A stretch of 64,000 nucleotides of DNA from Mycolicibacterium goodii. GTDB taxonomy: Bacteria > Actinomycetota > Actinomycetes > Mycobacteriales > Mycobacteriaceae. Of this stretch, positions 5,820 to 14,112 are shown in pieces. The notes beneath the pieces are model-generated. The model did not search any database and was not told the origin of the DNA. It saw only the letters and a list, made by a program, of their open reading frames with translations. Location of the stretch: positions 2,914,001 through 2,978,000 of the forward strand of contig NZ_CP012150.1 in assembly GCF_001187505.1 (NCBI RefSeq), in the 5' to 3' direction. Made by a program: the position numbers and the translations under genes. Each line of letters opens with the position of its first letter. Within the stretch, counting starts at the first letter, position 1.

Positions 5820-8230
5820 TCGTTCACGGATTAGCGCTGCTTTCGTTGCGGCAAGCCCAGCCTGAGCCGTTCAAGAGTCGCCGCTCAGCGCGCACTCCCG
5901 ATGCGCCAAAACGAGACCGCCGTCAACATGCCGTCCGCGTTCTGGACCAGATCGACCGCGTTTCTCAACAGGCTTTGGCCGCGCAGTCTGATCATCCGGC
6001 GACGGAGTCGGGTGTGATCGTCACGGCGCTCGGCCAGAACCTGGACGATCCGAACTTATCGCGCCAGCTGATTACGGGTAGTCCCGGCAGCGAACTGTTG
6101 GTCAGCGATGACGGGCGGGTTGTCTTTCGAGTTCAAGACGATCTCGCAGGTCTGCGCGCGAAGGCCACTGCATACGCTAACGAAGACACCAAGAAGGGAA
6201 ACCCCAAGTACAACAATTTGATTGCTCGGATCAATGAGGTCTCGCTAGCCACAATCGCCGACCTGAGCCTGGGGGAGATTCCGAACGACGTCCCCGACGA
6301 GGATCGTCTCTGGGTAGAGATCTGGACGCGTGGGGGCGTCGGCCTCAGCCCAGCGGAGCATGATGCGATCGACGCATCGGTCAGCGCGTTTGCGGCCCTC
6401 ACTACGGCGGGTGCCGGTGCGCTCCCGGTGTTCCGTGGTCCTGAACGAGATGTCCATGTCGTGCTCGCGAGCGGTGAGTCGCTGAAGGCTCTCCCGATGC
6501 TGCTTCCCGATGCTGCGGAGGTGCACGTAGCTCCGACAGTTTTTCCAATCGTGATGGCGGAAGCGCAGGATGCAGACGGCGAGATTGCCGATATTCACCC
6601 GCCGCCGGCGAGTGCCGCTGTAGTGGCGGTTCACGACACCGGCGTTGATTCAGCGCACCCCTACGTAACTCCCGTGCTCCTCGGCGCCGAAAGCGTGGTT
6701 CCCGGCACCACAGGCGCAGCCGACTCTGACGGCCATGGAACTCAAATGGCCGGTGTGGCAGTTTATTCAACGCTTGCGGACGGTGTGGCCGATGGTCTCA
6801 TCTATGCGGACGCATGGCTGGTTGCTATGCGTCTGCTCGACTCCGCCGCAGAACCTGGAGGAGACCCCGAGCGGGGCGTGCTGTGGGCGGAACGCACCAC
6901 CGAGTCTGTCGAGGTCGCCGAATCGTTCGCCGGTGACCGCCCAGTGATCCATAATCTAAGCATCGGTGCAGACAACGTCACCACCGGCCGGACCGATCGC
7001 ACTGCGTGGTCGGTCGCAGCCGACCTGCTTGCGTGGAACAACGGCAACGGAAGGATGCTGGTCGTTGCAGGCGGTAACGCCGAATCCATCACCGACCGAG
7101 ACGATTACCCATTCATCAATCTCGGCCCCCCTTTTCTGCAGCAGCCCGCGCAGGCTTGGAATGTTCTCACTGTCGGCGGTTATACCGCCCTCGCTACTCT
7201 CACGGCTGAAGATGAGTCCAGCGGCTATCCCACGCCCTTGGCCGCCCGGGGACAATTGAGTCCTCACAGCCGAACGGCGCCGGTTGCCAACAGGCCGATC
7301 AAGCCCGACATCGTGATGGAGGCGGGGAACACCGCCCCCGGGGGTGGACTGGAGAATCCCGAAGCGCAGGGGCTCAGCGTTCTAACGCTCCGATCGACGA
7401 CGGGCGGTCCGGCGTCTCTGCTACGCAGAACGTACAAGACGAGCCCTGCGGCGGCGGCCGCATCGAATGCGTTGGCTCGCATCGCCACGACGCACCCGGA
7501 TCTGACACCTGCGACATGGCGAGCACTCTTGGTGCACACAGCCCGCTGGCCCGAACCGGCGGTAGTGCAATTCCCTGATAGGCGAGATCTTCTGCGTGCC
7601 TTCGGCTATGGCGTCCCGCGTCCTGAGCGAGCAATGTCTAGTGACTCAAACCGGCCGGTTATGATTTACGAGGGCAGCCTCACTCCTAGCCGGCACGACG
7701 GCCCGAACGCAGATCGCCGAGCTGATTTCATCGAGTTGCCCTTTCCCGAGGATGAGTTGGATGCCGTTGGCGAGTCGAACGTGGAGCTTACGGTCACTCT
7801 GTCCTACTTCGCTGAGCCGACCGATAATCTGACCCGTCGAGCGTATGCCGGTGGACGCCTTCGTTGGGACCTGCAAGGCCCGACCGAGACGGCTGATAGC
7901 TTTCGTGCCCGAATCAATCGCATCGTTCTTGACCAGGGCATGGCTCCCGGGAGTGGTTCGTACGCATGGGAAATTCCCGCCGAGGATCGATCTCGTGGCA
8001 CGTTGCAGCACGATTACGCACGAGTGCCTGCTGCGAGTATCGCCGGTGCGCGATTGCTCGCCGTGTATCCGGTCCTCGGCTGGTGGGAGGACTCGCGAGA
8101 GGGGTGGGTTAAGGATTTGCCGTATTCGGTTGTTGTAAGTGTCGACTTCGGAGAGGCCGACATCGACCTGCACAGCATCCTTGCAGAGGCCCTCGTTCCT
8201 TCCGTAGTTCCGGTACAACTGGACCAATAA
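5816..8230 (+). CDS. ietS: Subtilisin-like (S8) serine protease, IetS-like
   Basis: An 804-residue protein without signal peptide or membrane span, so predicted cytosolic, unlike most S8 proteases. The catalytic triad is intact: Asp 274 in VAVHDTGVD, His 307 in DSDGHGTQMAG, Ser 543 in YKTSPAAAAAS; the oxyanion Asn is N421 in VVAGGNAES. The N-terminal ~260 residues (SGVIVTALGQNL onwards) form a long pro- or regulatory region, and the C-terminal ~230 residues are a beta-rich domain. This N-domain/S8/C-domain layout and pairing with an AAA+ ATPase match IetS. Expected action: the ATPase senses infection or an invading plasmid and delivers or licenses targets for cleavage (inference from the family). 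The symbol is by analogy. Confidence 0.8.
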   Translation: MIVHGLALLSLRQAQPEPFKSRRSARTPDAPKRDRRQHAVRVLDQIDRVSQQALAAQSDHPATESGVIVTALGQNLDDPNLSRQLITGSPGSELLVSDDGRVVFRVQDDLAGLRAKATAYANEDTKKGNPKYNNLIARINEVSLATIADLSLGEIPNDVPDEDRLWVEIWTRGGVGLSPAEHDAIDASVSAFAALTTAGAGALPVFRGPERDVHVVLASGESLKALPMLLPDAAEVHVAPTVFPIVMAEAQDADGEIADIHPPPASAAVVAVHDTGVDSAHPYVTPVLLGAESVVPGTTGAADSDGHGTQMAGVAVYSTLADGVADGLIYADAWLVAMRLLDSAAEPGGDPERGVLWAERTTESVEVAESFAGDRPVIHNLSIGADNVTTGRTDRTAWSVAADLLAWNNGNGRMLVVAGGNAESITDRDDYPFINLGPPFLQQPAQAWNVLTVGGYTALATLTAEDESSGYPTPLAARGQLSPHSRTAPVANRPIKPDIVMEAGNTAPGGGLENPEAQGLSVLTLRSTTGGPASLLRRTYKTSPAAAAASNALARIATTHPDLTPATWRALLVHTARWPEPAVVQFPDRRDLLRAFGYGVPRPERAMSSDSNRPVMIYEGSLTPSRHDGPNADRRADFIELPFPEDELDAVGESNVELTVTLSYFAEPTDNLTRRAYAGGRLRWDLQGPTETADSFRARINRIVLDQGMAPGSGSYAWEIPAEDRSRGTLQHDYARVPAASIAGARLLAVYPVLGWWEDSREGWVKDLPYSVVVSVDFGEADIDLHSILAEALVPSVVPVQLDQ

Positions 8231-8315
8231 CTGGCCTGCGACGCCGGTAATAATCTGGCCACCGACAGGTCGGCGATTCCTGCCCGGGAGGTCGCCGTCG
8301 CGTCTGAATTCATTC

Positions 8316-8366
8316 TGTTCCGGTCGGCGTACCCACGACCAAGGCGTTGGTACGCCGACCGGAACA
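8316..8366. terminator. 18-bp perfect hairpin after the protease gene
   Basis: TGTTCCGGTCGGCGTACC (8316-8333) is perfectly complementary to 8349-8366 with a 15-base loop. It lies 86 bases past the protease stop. No T-run follows, as is common for mycobacterial terminators. It could also be an end remnant of a mobile element, because it lies in non-coding island DNA. Confidence 0.55.
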
Positions 8367-8432
8367 TGAACGGGCCTAGATACCCCAGGTTTGTAGCGAG
8401 TCAAGCGGCAGCGGCTTGTCGGTGTGCCCAGG

Positions 8433-8617
8433 CTTTGTGCGTCACCGGCGATCAGTGCAGGCGCTAACGTCAAGGTCGCGGAGAGACTGGTTGGGCATGC
8501 GACGGCGCGATGACGTTTGAACGCTACGGCCATCTTCTCGCCGACGTTTTGAGCGGTGTGGCCGAAGCGCTGGGCAAGGCCATCGAAAGCACTGCGGTAC
8601 TCGGGACGTCAGAATGA
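8433..8617 (+). pseudogene. Tyrosine recombinase (phage integrase) C-terminal relic, frameshifted
   Basis: Translating from 8433 gives LCASPAISAGANVKVAERLV then GHATAR. One frame over it continues MTFERYGHLLADVLSGVAEAL and ends TSE-stop at 8617. This is the conserved end of actinophage-type integrases (AISAGANVKVVQ..LGHASA..MTLDRYGHL), including the catalytic Tyr in ERYGHL and the His in LVGHA. A frameshift near 8507 and the loss of the whole upstream part make it non-functional. It lies 33 bases from attR, the usual position for the integrase gene of a tRNA-targeting element. Confidence 0.85.
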
Positions 8618-8650
8618 GGCTGAGATGGCTTGAACTATGCTTTGGGCTGC

Positions 8651-8690
8651 ACGCCCCCATAGCCCAATTGGCAGAGGCAGCGGACTTAAA
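8651..8690 (+). repeat. attR: 40-bp direct repeat within intact tRNA-Leu
   Basis: Identical to 4211-4250 and overlapping the first 38 bases of the intact tRNA gene. Identity ends exactly after the anticodon-loop CTTAAA. Confidence 0.9.
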
Positions 8691-8726
8691 ATCCGCCAAG
8701 TGTCGGTTCGAGTCCGACTGGGGGCA
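8653..8726 (+). tRNA. tRNA-Leu (anticodon UAA)
   Basis: A 74-base cloverleaf: acceptor GCCCCCA pairs with TGGGGGC, discriminator A. The D-arm starts GCCC and closes GGC around AATTGGCAGA. The anticodon stem GCGGA/TCCGC encloses loop CTTAAAA (anticodon TAA, reading UUA). The variable loop is only 5 bases (CAAGT). The T-arm GTCGG-TTCGAGT-CCGAC is standard. No CCA is encoded. Bacterial tRNA-Leu normally has a long variable arm, so this short version is unusual, although a similar short tRNA is annotated leuX in mycobacteria as far as I recall. It is the insertion site of the island. Confidence 0.9.
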
Positions 8727-9013
8727 CAAGTATCGGTGCAGGTCAGCACGCGCGTATCCCTATCTTCGGCCAGGAGGGCGGCAATCCGATCTGGTTGAAG
8801 CCTTGCCCAAACGCTGCGCAGACAGCGGTCCGCAGCTGCCTGGAGTCTCGGCCGTGGTTCTGGTGGCGTTTCTGGTCGCACGAACCTCAGAATGTCCCAG
8901 ACAAGCCGAAATTGTGTTTGACCTGGGCGATGAGTGGGAGCACGATTTGCCGAGCGATACGCGGAGGCGAGCGTGCCGCATTCGATTCGGATGGCAGGTA
9001 CAGAGGGGAAGCC

Positions 9014-9487
9014 GTGATCAGTCAGTCGTTGGGGACGTCTCACATCGGCGCAGCCGGTGAGCTGTTGGTGCAATACCAATTGCTCAAGCATGGGATCGAT
9101 AGCGCTCGATTGGCCACCGACTCCGGCGTTGATCTGGTGATGTACCTTCCGGGCGATCGTGAGGCATTCACGGTGCAGGTCAAGACAAAGTTGCGACCGG
9201 TGCCGGCCGGCGGAAAGGGTAAGCCGAGTCTGAACTGGCCTGTCCCGGTCAAGGATGTGCAGTGGCTTGCATGTGTGGACATGTCGCGGGATGCAGTGTG
9301 GCTGTTCGCCATTGAGCAAGCACGTAAGTATCAGAGGCAGACTCCACCGTTGCTGTACTGGTACCTCGATGGCGCGCCTGCTAACGCGCTGCGTGAGGAA
9401 CAGATGGCCGAGTATCGGCTTGAGGTGGTGGCGGCGAGACTGCTCGCGAATCGCCGGATTGGCAGGGAGGGCTGGCCGATGGCGTAG
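9014..9487 (+). CDS. PD-(D/E)XK nuclease-like protein
   Basis: A 157-residue protein. The N-terminal half carries the fold's signature: GAAGELLVQYQLL (Glu), then ATDSGVDLVMY (Asp), then FTVQVKTK (Q-x-K). This is the order seen in Holliday-junction-resolvase-like and DUF4365-type endonuclease domains. The start at GTG 9014 follows GAGGGGAAGCC and gives a complete domain; the frame also extends upstream to 8795 without a recognisable sequence. It lies 287 bases past the tRNA, just outside attR, so it may belong to an older or neighbouring element at the same hotspot. A role in restriction or recombination is possible. Function is unproven. Confidence 0.65.
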   Translation: MISQSLGTSHIGAAGELLVQYQLLKHGIDSARLATDSGVDLVMYLPGDREAFTVQVKTKLRPVPAGGKGKPSLNWPVPVKDVQWLACVDMSRDAVWLFAIEQARKYQRQTPPLLYWYLDGAPANALREEQMAEYRLEVVAARLLANRRIGREGWPMA

Positions 9488-9496
9488 GTGGAAGCA

Positions 9497-9572
9497 GGCC
9501 ACCGCCGCGGTCATCGCGGCCCATGATGAATGGCAGGTCACCAGCCACTTTCTGTCCGAGGTGTACGGCTGA
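9497..9572 (+). pseudogene. IS256/mutator-type transposase C-terminal remnant
   Basis: Reading on from 9497, the frame gives WKQATAAVIAAHDEWQVTS then HFLSEVYG-stop. The AHDEWQVT..(Y/F)LSE stretch is the usual C-terminus of mutator/IS256-family transposases in actinobacteria. Nothing upstream in this frame continues the transposase. It is a short scar next to the nuclease-like gene, consistent with repeated insertion at this locus. Confidence 0.5.
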
Positions 9573-10140
9573 AGTGCCCAAAGTCGTCACCGCCAATCGC
9601 GCCGCCGATGAACCCATCGCCGAACAACGCCATATCGCCTAGCAGTCAACCCGACTCGTAGATCATCAGACGGGAATCCACGCCAAGAAGGTGATACGGG
9701 TTTCGCCGAGGAAGCCGATGTGGGGCGCTGCGGACCGGACCGCGACGGCCCAGCAGTCGGCTGTCGATCATTGGCCACGGCCTGCTTAGTTCCCGAGGCG
9801 CCAACCCGCGCGAGATGCCCCCTGCCTCGTCGGAAGCATTGGGCCAACCCCACAACGCAAGTATGGCTAGCACTCCTTGAAGCGTTATGCCAGCAGGGCT
9901 GACAGGTTGGTCACGGGCACCGAAAGATGGTTGACGGCAACGGAGATCGAAGGAGGCCGTCATGTTCGCGACCTGATTTTCGGCAGCGCGTCGATCCCGC
10001 ACGGTCACAGTCGAAATCACCGCTCGACCGTCAAAGTGTCGCGGCACGCGCACGAAACCGCGGGAGTCGTTCGCGTCCGGCAGGGGTGGCCGACTGGCCG
10101 CTTCGGCGACAAACATACGAATAACCACTGGAGGCACATC
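9573..10140. other. Non-coding stretch, probably decayed mobile DNA plus promoter of the SDR gene
   Basis: There is no convincing gene in 568 bases. A 22-codon open frame at 9574-9642 (PKVVTANRAADEP...) follows the transposase scar and may be part of it. The right end must hold the promoter of the SDR gene at 10141. No repeats or strong hairpins were noticed. Confidence 0.4.
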
Positions 10141-10986
10141 ATGTCCGTATGGCTCATCACCGGCGCATCACGTGGCCTGGGTCGCGAAATCACTTTGGCT
10201 GCACTGTCGGCGGGACACGCCGTGATCGCGGGGTGCCGCGATGTCAGCGCCAATGCGGCAGCACTGCCCGAGCATCCGGCATTGACCGTCGTCGAACTCG
10301 ACGTCACGATCCCCGCCCAGGTTCACGCCGCGGTCGAGCACGGCGTCGCCGAGCATGGCGCGATCGACGTGCTGGTCAACAACGCCGGCTACAGCGTCCT
10401 CGGTGCGGTCGAAGAGCTCAGCGATGCCGAGACGCTGGAGATGTTCGACGTCAATGTCTTTGGCGTGCACAGGATGATCCGGGCCGTGTTGCCGCACATG
10501 CGCCGCCAGAACAGCGGCCGCATCGTGAACATCGGATCGGTCGGCGGCTTCGCCGCGGTCGCCTCATCAGGCCTGTACGGCGCCACGAAGTTCGCGGTCG
10601 AGGCCATTACCGAGGCGCTGAGCCTCGAACTCGAGGGCACAGGCGTCTCGGCAACCGTCATCGAGCCCGGCGCGTTCCGCACCGACTTCCTGTCCCCACG
10701 CAGCGTCCGTTTCGCAGAAGCCGTGATCGACGACTACGCAGCGACTGCAGGCGCTGCACGCCAGGCCTTTTCACGTTACGACGGTGCGCAACGGGGCGAC
10801 CCCGCCAAGGCCGCGGCCGCGATCCTCACGGTCGTCGATGCGCAACCCGCCCCGCTGCGCGTGCAACTCGGCCCGGATTGCATCGCCCGGGTCGAACGCA
10901 AACTGCTCGACGTCAGCGAAGAACTCGGGCGGTGGCGGGCCTTGGCGGAATCCACCGACTTCGACGACGTACTGATCAACGACTGA
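10141..10986 (+). CDS. Short-chain dehydrogenase/reductase
   Basis: A 281-residue classical SDR. The cofactor motif TGASRGLG is at residues 7-14, the NNAG motif in VLVNNAGYSV near 80, the catalytic Ser in NIGSVGG near 138, and the Tyr-x-x-x-Lys is YGATK. EPGAFRTDF follows the active site as in the oxidoreductases named SDR family NAD(P)-dependent. An NADP preference is suggested by the Arg after the second strand (GCRDV). The start at ATG 10141 follows GGAGGCACATC. It is followed by an SRPBCC gene on the same strand after 67 bases. Substrate unknown. Confidence 0.88.
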   Translation: MSVWLITGASRGLGREITLAALSAGHAVIAGCRDVSANAAALPEHPALTVVELDVTIPAQVHAAVEHGVAEHGAIDVLVNNAGYSVLGAVEELSDAETLEMFDVNVFGVHRMIRAVLPHMRRQNSGRIVNIGSVGGFAAVASSGLYGATKFAVEAITEALSLELEGTGVSATVIEPGAFRTDFLSPRSVRFAEAVIDDYAATAGAARQAFSRYDGAQRGDPAKAAAAILTVVDAQPAPLRVQLGPDCIARVERKLLDVSEELGRWRALAESTDFDDVLIND

Positions 10987-11053
10987 AAGCGCGCCCGGCC
11001 CGACCAACTGGCTGTCGTACAACCGTCCACTCTTGCAACCAAGGAGTTTCATC

Positions 11054-11503
11054 ATGACCACCGTCTACTTCAGCAAGGTCCTCAACGCCCCGTTGCCACA
11101 GGTCTGGGAAGTCGTCAGCGACTTCGGCTCGTTGCCCACCTGGTTCCCGTTCGTCACGGCCAGTGAGCTCACGCCCGCCGGCGCGTCGCATCAGGTCGGA
11201 GCGGTCCGCACCAACCAGATCGACAATGGCACCGAAGTGGTCGAAAAGCTGACCGAGTTGTCCGACCGGCATCACCGCATCAGCTACGACGTCATCGGCG
11301 GTGACGCCCCGGTGCGCGACTACAGCGCCACCCTCACCGTTTATGAAGTCTCCGACACCGCGACGTGTTTCGTCACCTGGACAGCCTCCTTCGATGCCGT
11401 CGGCGACGCCGAGTCCATCGCTGCGTGGGTGCGCAACGGCATCTTTCGGGACTGCCTCGCCGCGCTGGAAGAGGCCCTGCTGCCGACCGCGGAAATGAGC
11501 TGA
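11054..11503 (+). CDS. SRPBCC (polyketide cyclase/START-like) family protein
   Basis: A 149-residue small-ligand-binding fold: N-terminal strand TVYFSKVLNAPLPQVWEVVS followed by FGSLPTWFPFV, a typical SRPBCC opening; middle strands GAVRTNQI..GTEVVEKLTEL; and a C-terminal amphipathic helix (SIAAWVRNGIFRDCLAALEEAL). Members bind hydrophobic ligands or act as cyclases. AAGGAG lies ahead of ATG 11054. It probably forms an operon with the SDR 67 bases upstream, so both may act on the same compound (inference). Confidence 0.85.
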   Translation: MTTVYFSKVLNAPLPQVWEVVSDFGSLPTWFPFVTASELTPAGASHQVGAVRTNQIDNGTEVVEKLTELSDRHHRISYDVIGGDAPVRDYSATLTVYEVSDTATCFVTWTASFDAVGDAESIAAWVRNGIFRDCLAALEEALLPTAEMS

Positions 11504-11512
11504 CGCGCACCG

Positions 11513-11560
11513 CTTGCGGACTCGCCGATCCCGTCAACAGCGGATCGGCGAGTCCGCAAG
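11513..11560. terminator. Bidirectional terminator between convergent genes
   Basis: CTTGCGGACTCGCCGATCC (11513-11531) pairs perfectly with 11542-11560 across a 10-base loop. It fills the gap between the convergent SRPBCC and hydrolase genes. Confidence 0.8.
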
Positions 11561-11564
11561 ACCA

Positions 11565-12389
11565 TCAGTCGTTCAGGAACGCGAGGATGTCGGCGTTGAT
11601 GACGTCGGCGTGCGTGGTCGGCATCCCGTGCGGAAAGCCGTGGTAGGTCTTCAGGATGCCGTTCCTGAGCAACTTCGCGGACTTGGGTCCCGAGGCCACG
11701 TAGGGCACGATCTGATCGTCGACGCTGTGCATCACCAGGGTGGGCACGGTGATCTTCGCGAGATCCTCGGTGAAGTCGGTCTGCGAAAACGCGACGATAC
11801 CGTCGTAATGTGCCTTGGCACCGCCCATCATGCCCTGGCGCCACCAGTTTTCGATGATCGCCTCCGACGGCTCCACGCCCGGTTGGTCGAAATTGTAGAA
11901 CGGGCCCGAGGGAAGTGCTCGATAGAACACCGACCGATTGGCGGCCAATTGCGCTTGCAGATCATCGAATACCGATTTCGGCAGCCCCTCGGGATTCGCG
12001 TCGGTCTGCACCATCAGCGGGGGTACGGCACTGATGAGCACTGCTTTGGCGACCCGGTCCTCGCCGTGGCGGGCCAGGTAGCGCACCACCTCGCCGCCTC
12101 CGGTCGAGTGGCCGATGTGGACGGCGTCACGCAGATCGAGATGAGCGGTGACGGCGGCGAGATCGTCGGCGTAGTGGTCGAGGTCGTGACCGTCGGCGAC
12201 CTGGGTGGAACGACCATGCCCGCGGCGGTCGTGGGCAATCACGCGGTAGCCGTGATGCAGGAAGAACAGCAGCTGGTTGTCCCAGTCGTCGCTGGAGAGC
12301 GGCCAACCGTGGCTGAACACGAGGGGCTGTCCCTGACCCCAGTCCTTGTAGAAGATCTCGACGCCGTCGGGCCCGGTGATGGTCGGCAT
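11565..12389 (-). CDS. Alpha/beta hydrolase, non-heme chloroperoxidase/aryl-esterase type
   Basis: A 274-residue hydrolase starting MPTITGPDGVEIFYKDWGQG. Seen: oxyanion HGWPLSSDDW, AHDRRGHGRS, nucleophile elbow IGHSTGGGE (Ser near 95), acid in MHSVDDQIVP, and His in FPHGMPTTH near the C-terminus. This matches the cofactor-free haloperoxidase/esterase family (BPO-like), including the GGGE after the nucleophile and the WWRQGMMGG loop. Full length. Likely an esterase or perhydrolase in the cytosol. It is convergent with the SRPBCC gene across a strong hairpin. Confidence 0.88.
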   Translation of the reverse strand: MPTITGPDGVEIFYKDWGQGQPLVFSHGWPLSSDDWDNQLLFFLHHGYRVIAHDRRGHGRSTQVADGHDLDHYADDLAAVTAHLDLRDAVHIGHSTGGGEVVRYLARHGEDRVAKAVLISAVPPLMVQTDANPEGLPKSVFDDLQAQLAANRSVFYRALPSGPFYNFDQPGVEPSEAIIENWWRQGMMGGAKAHYDGIVAFSQTDFTEDLAKITVPTLVMHSVDDQIVPYVASGPKSAKLLRNGILKTYHGFPHGMPTTHADVINADILAFLND

Positions 12390-12518
12390 GCTGGCACCTT
12401 TCGATTGTTGACGGGTGGTACGGGATCACTGTGCCGGATCGGCATTCGGTTGTCGCCGGTGCAGGCTGCAGAAGGTCGGTATGGTTAGCATCCAGTAGCC
12501 CGACTGGCCGGCCCTAGC

Positions 12519-13106
12519 CTAGGCGCGTCCAGCGGGTAGTAGTCCGTGGTGATCGACGAGGGCCGACCCGAGCCCCTCGGGTACGCAACCTCCGAGCACG
12601 CAGATCAGGCGCGCCAGCAGGGCGTCGAGGTGCTCGCCCACGGTGGTGACATCCGGGTCGTCGTAGCCGGCGAACAGCAAGCTGGGCTGGTCCACGGCGA
12701 GCCGGGCCCTACCCTGCCGGTCCCGGTAGATCAGCACGGGCAGGGCCGTGTGCAGCATCGCCGAAGGTTCGCGGCGGAACACCATTTCGGTGATCACATG
12801 GTTGCCCATCAGGTACTGGATCGCCTGCCCGCGCGGCGAGAGCCCGGCCGGCAGGACGGCGACGTCGCCGCGGCGAAAGCGCATGAAGCCATTCGGTGCG
12901 TTGGTCTTGGCCAGAATGGCGACTTCCCGCCAGGACCGTGCCGCGGCGAATCCGAGTTCGTCGGCGACGGGCACCGCCCGCTCAAACCTCTCGCGGGCTT
13001 GCTCGTAGGTGCCCGGCAGCGCGATCACCAGGCGTCGGCAGAGATGCTCGTGAGCTTTAGCGGGCACGGTCATGGTGGTGGCATCCGTTTCGTGTCGTGC
13101 GGCCAT
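12519..13106 (-). CDS. DUF302 family protein
   Basis: A protein of up to 195 residues. The central part (GTYEQARERFERAVPVAD, then HVITEMVFRREPSAMLHTALPVLIY) follows the DUF302 pattern: an amphipathic first helix over a small beta sheet binding anions or metal. No signal peptide is seen. Two starts are possible, 13106 and 13073 (MTVPAKAHE). Neither has a clear RBS, and the second gives the family-like N-terminus. It is on the same strand as the haloperoxidase-like gene but 129 bases upstream of it. Function unknown. Confidence 0.6.
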   Translation of the reverse strand: MAARHETDATTMTVPAKAHEHLCRRLVIALPGTYEQARERFERAVPVADELGFAAARSWREVAILAKTNAPNGFMRFRRGDVAVLPAGLSPRGQAIQYLMGNHVITEMVFRREPSAMLHTALPVLIYRDRQGRARLAVDQPSLLFAGYDDPDVTTVGEHLDALLARLICVLGGCVPEGLGSALVDHHGLLPAGRA

Positions 13107-13295
13107 GTCGGTTCGGCGCCAGCGGTCACGGAATGATGCTGTGGTGCGCCATTATTCGTGGACCGAGTATGTCCGGCTCCATCGACCGGAGCCATGCTGG
13201 CGGCACTACTTCCGCGGTAGGGTCAGCCTCCATTGCGTCTCACGGCGGAGCCCACAACGCTCGGTGGGGGACGGGGCTGGGGCCTGGGATTGCGG

Positions 13296-14066
13296 TCAGG
13301 TCTGGTTCGCGTGCGGGTCGGACGCGTTGAGTGTGGCGACCACCTGCTCATAGTCGCCACGTGCTTCTGCGTAGCGGAGGAACTTCACGCGTTCGACCTG
13401 GATCTCTTTGGCGCCTGGGTCTGATTCCAGGATCGTCATCACCTCGTCGATGAACTCATCCAGCGGCATCGCGAATGCGCTGTCGCGTTGTCCGGGAAGC
13501 AGATCGGTGGCCACCGAAGGCGGTTCGAGTTCGATCAGCTGGACGCTGGTGTCGGCGAACTGCAGCCGGAGTGTCTCGGTCAGCATGTGGACAGCGGCCT
13601 TCGACGCGTTGTAGCTCGGGGTGACCTTGAGCGGCGCGAACGCCAGCCCCGAGGACACCGTCATGATCGTCGCGTGCGGTTGCCGCTGCAGGTGTTCGAT
13701 GAAAGCCGCGATCACCCGAATGGGACCCAGCAGGTTCGTGGTGATCACGGATTCGGCGGAGTCCAGGAAGGTTTCGGGATGATGCCAGTCTTCGACGCGC
13801 ATGACGCCGGCCATGGCGATGACCACGTTGAGGTCGGGATGGCGGGCCAAGACCTGCTCGGCTGCGCGGGTGATGCTGGCCGCGTCCGTGGTGTCGATCT
13901 GCACGGTCTCGACACCGGGATGCTCGTCGGCGATGCGGTCGAGGAGATCGGTACGCCGGCCGCCGACGATGACGGTGTTGCCCTTGTCGTGCAGGGCCAA
14001 GGCCAGTGCCAGGCCGATGCCGCTGGTCGAGCCGGGGATGAAGATCGTGTTGCCGGTGATGTTCAT
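13296..14066 (-). CDS. SDR oxidoreductase (DltE-like)
   Basis: A 256-residue protein starting MNITGNTIFIPGSTSGIGLA, so the cofactor loop is GSTSGIG. It has GGRRTDLLD (Arg pair, NADP-like), AMAGVM in place of NNAG, the active-site Ser in MTVSSGLAF, and Tyr-Lys as SYNASKAA. EPPSVATDLLPGQ and MPLDEFIDEVMTILESDP are typical of DltE-type SDRs. The start at 14066 follows GAAGGAGAACC; the longer frame has no RBS. It lies 46 bases downstream of the aldo/keto reductase on the same strand. A broken relative of its C-terminus lies at 17104-17304. Confidence 0.88.
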   Translation of the reverse strand: MNITGNTIFIPGSTSGIGLALALALHDKGNTVIVGGRRTDLLDRIADEHPGVETVQIDTTDAASITRAAEQVLARHPDLNVVIAMAGVMRVEDWHHPETFLDSAESVITTNLLGPIRVIAAFIEHLQRQPHATIMTVSSGLAFAPLKVTPSYNASKAAVHMLTETLRLQFADTSVQLIELEPPSVATDLLPGQRDSAFAMPLDEFIDEVMTILESDPGAKEIQVERVKFLRYAEARGDYEQVVATLNASDPHANQT

Positions 14067-14112
14067 GGTGAGGTTCTCCTTCGTCCTTGACGATCCTGGC
14101 GTCTGAGATGCA

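Larger units (their letters stand above)
4211..8690. mobile_element. tRNA-Leu-integrated genomic island carrying an IetAS-like module
   Basis: An island of about 4.4 kb bounded by exact 40-bp direct repeats, with the tRNA gene kept intact at the right end. Contents: IS3 transposase remnant, AAA+ ATPase (minus), XRE regulator and subtilisin-like protease (plus), long hairpin, tyrosine-recombinase C-terminal relic, attR. Base composition drops locally (AT-rich 5424-5495). Repeat pair, integrase relic next to attR and foreign-type cargo together give the call. The lack of an intact integrase indicates the island can no longer excise by itself. Confidence 0.85.

Noticed and set aside
9646..10137. 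163-codon minus-strand frame in the gap before the SDR gene
   Set aside because: No RBS, no domain, biased composition; the gap looks non-coding.
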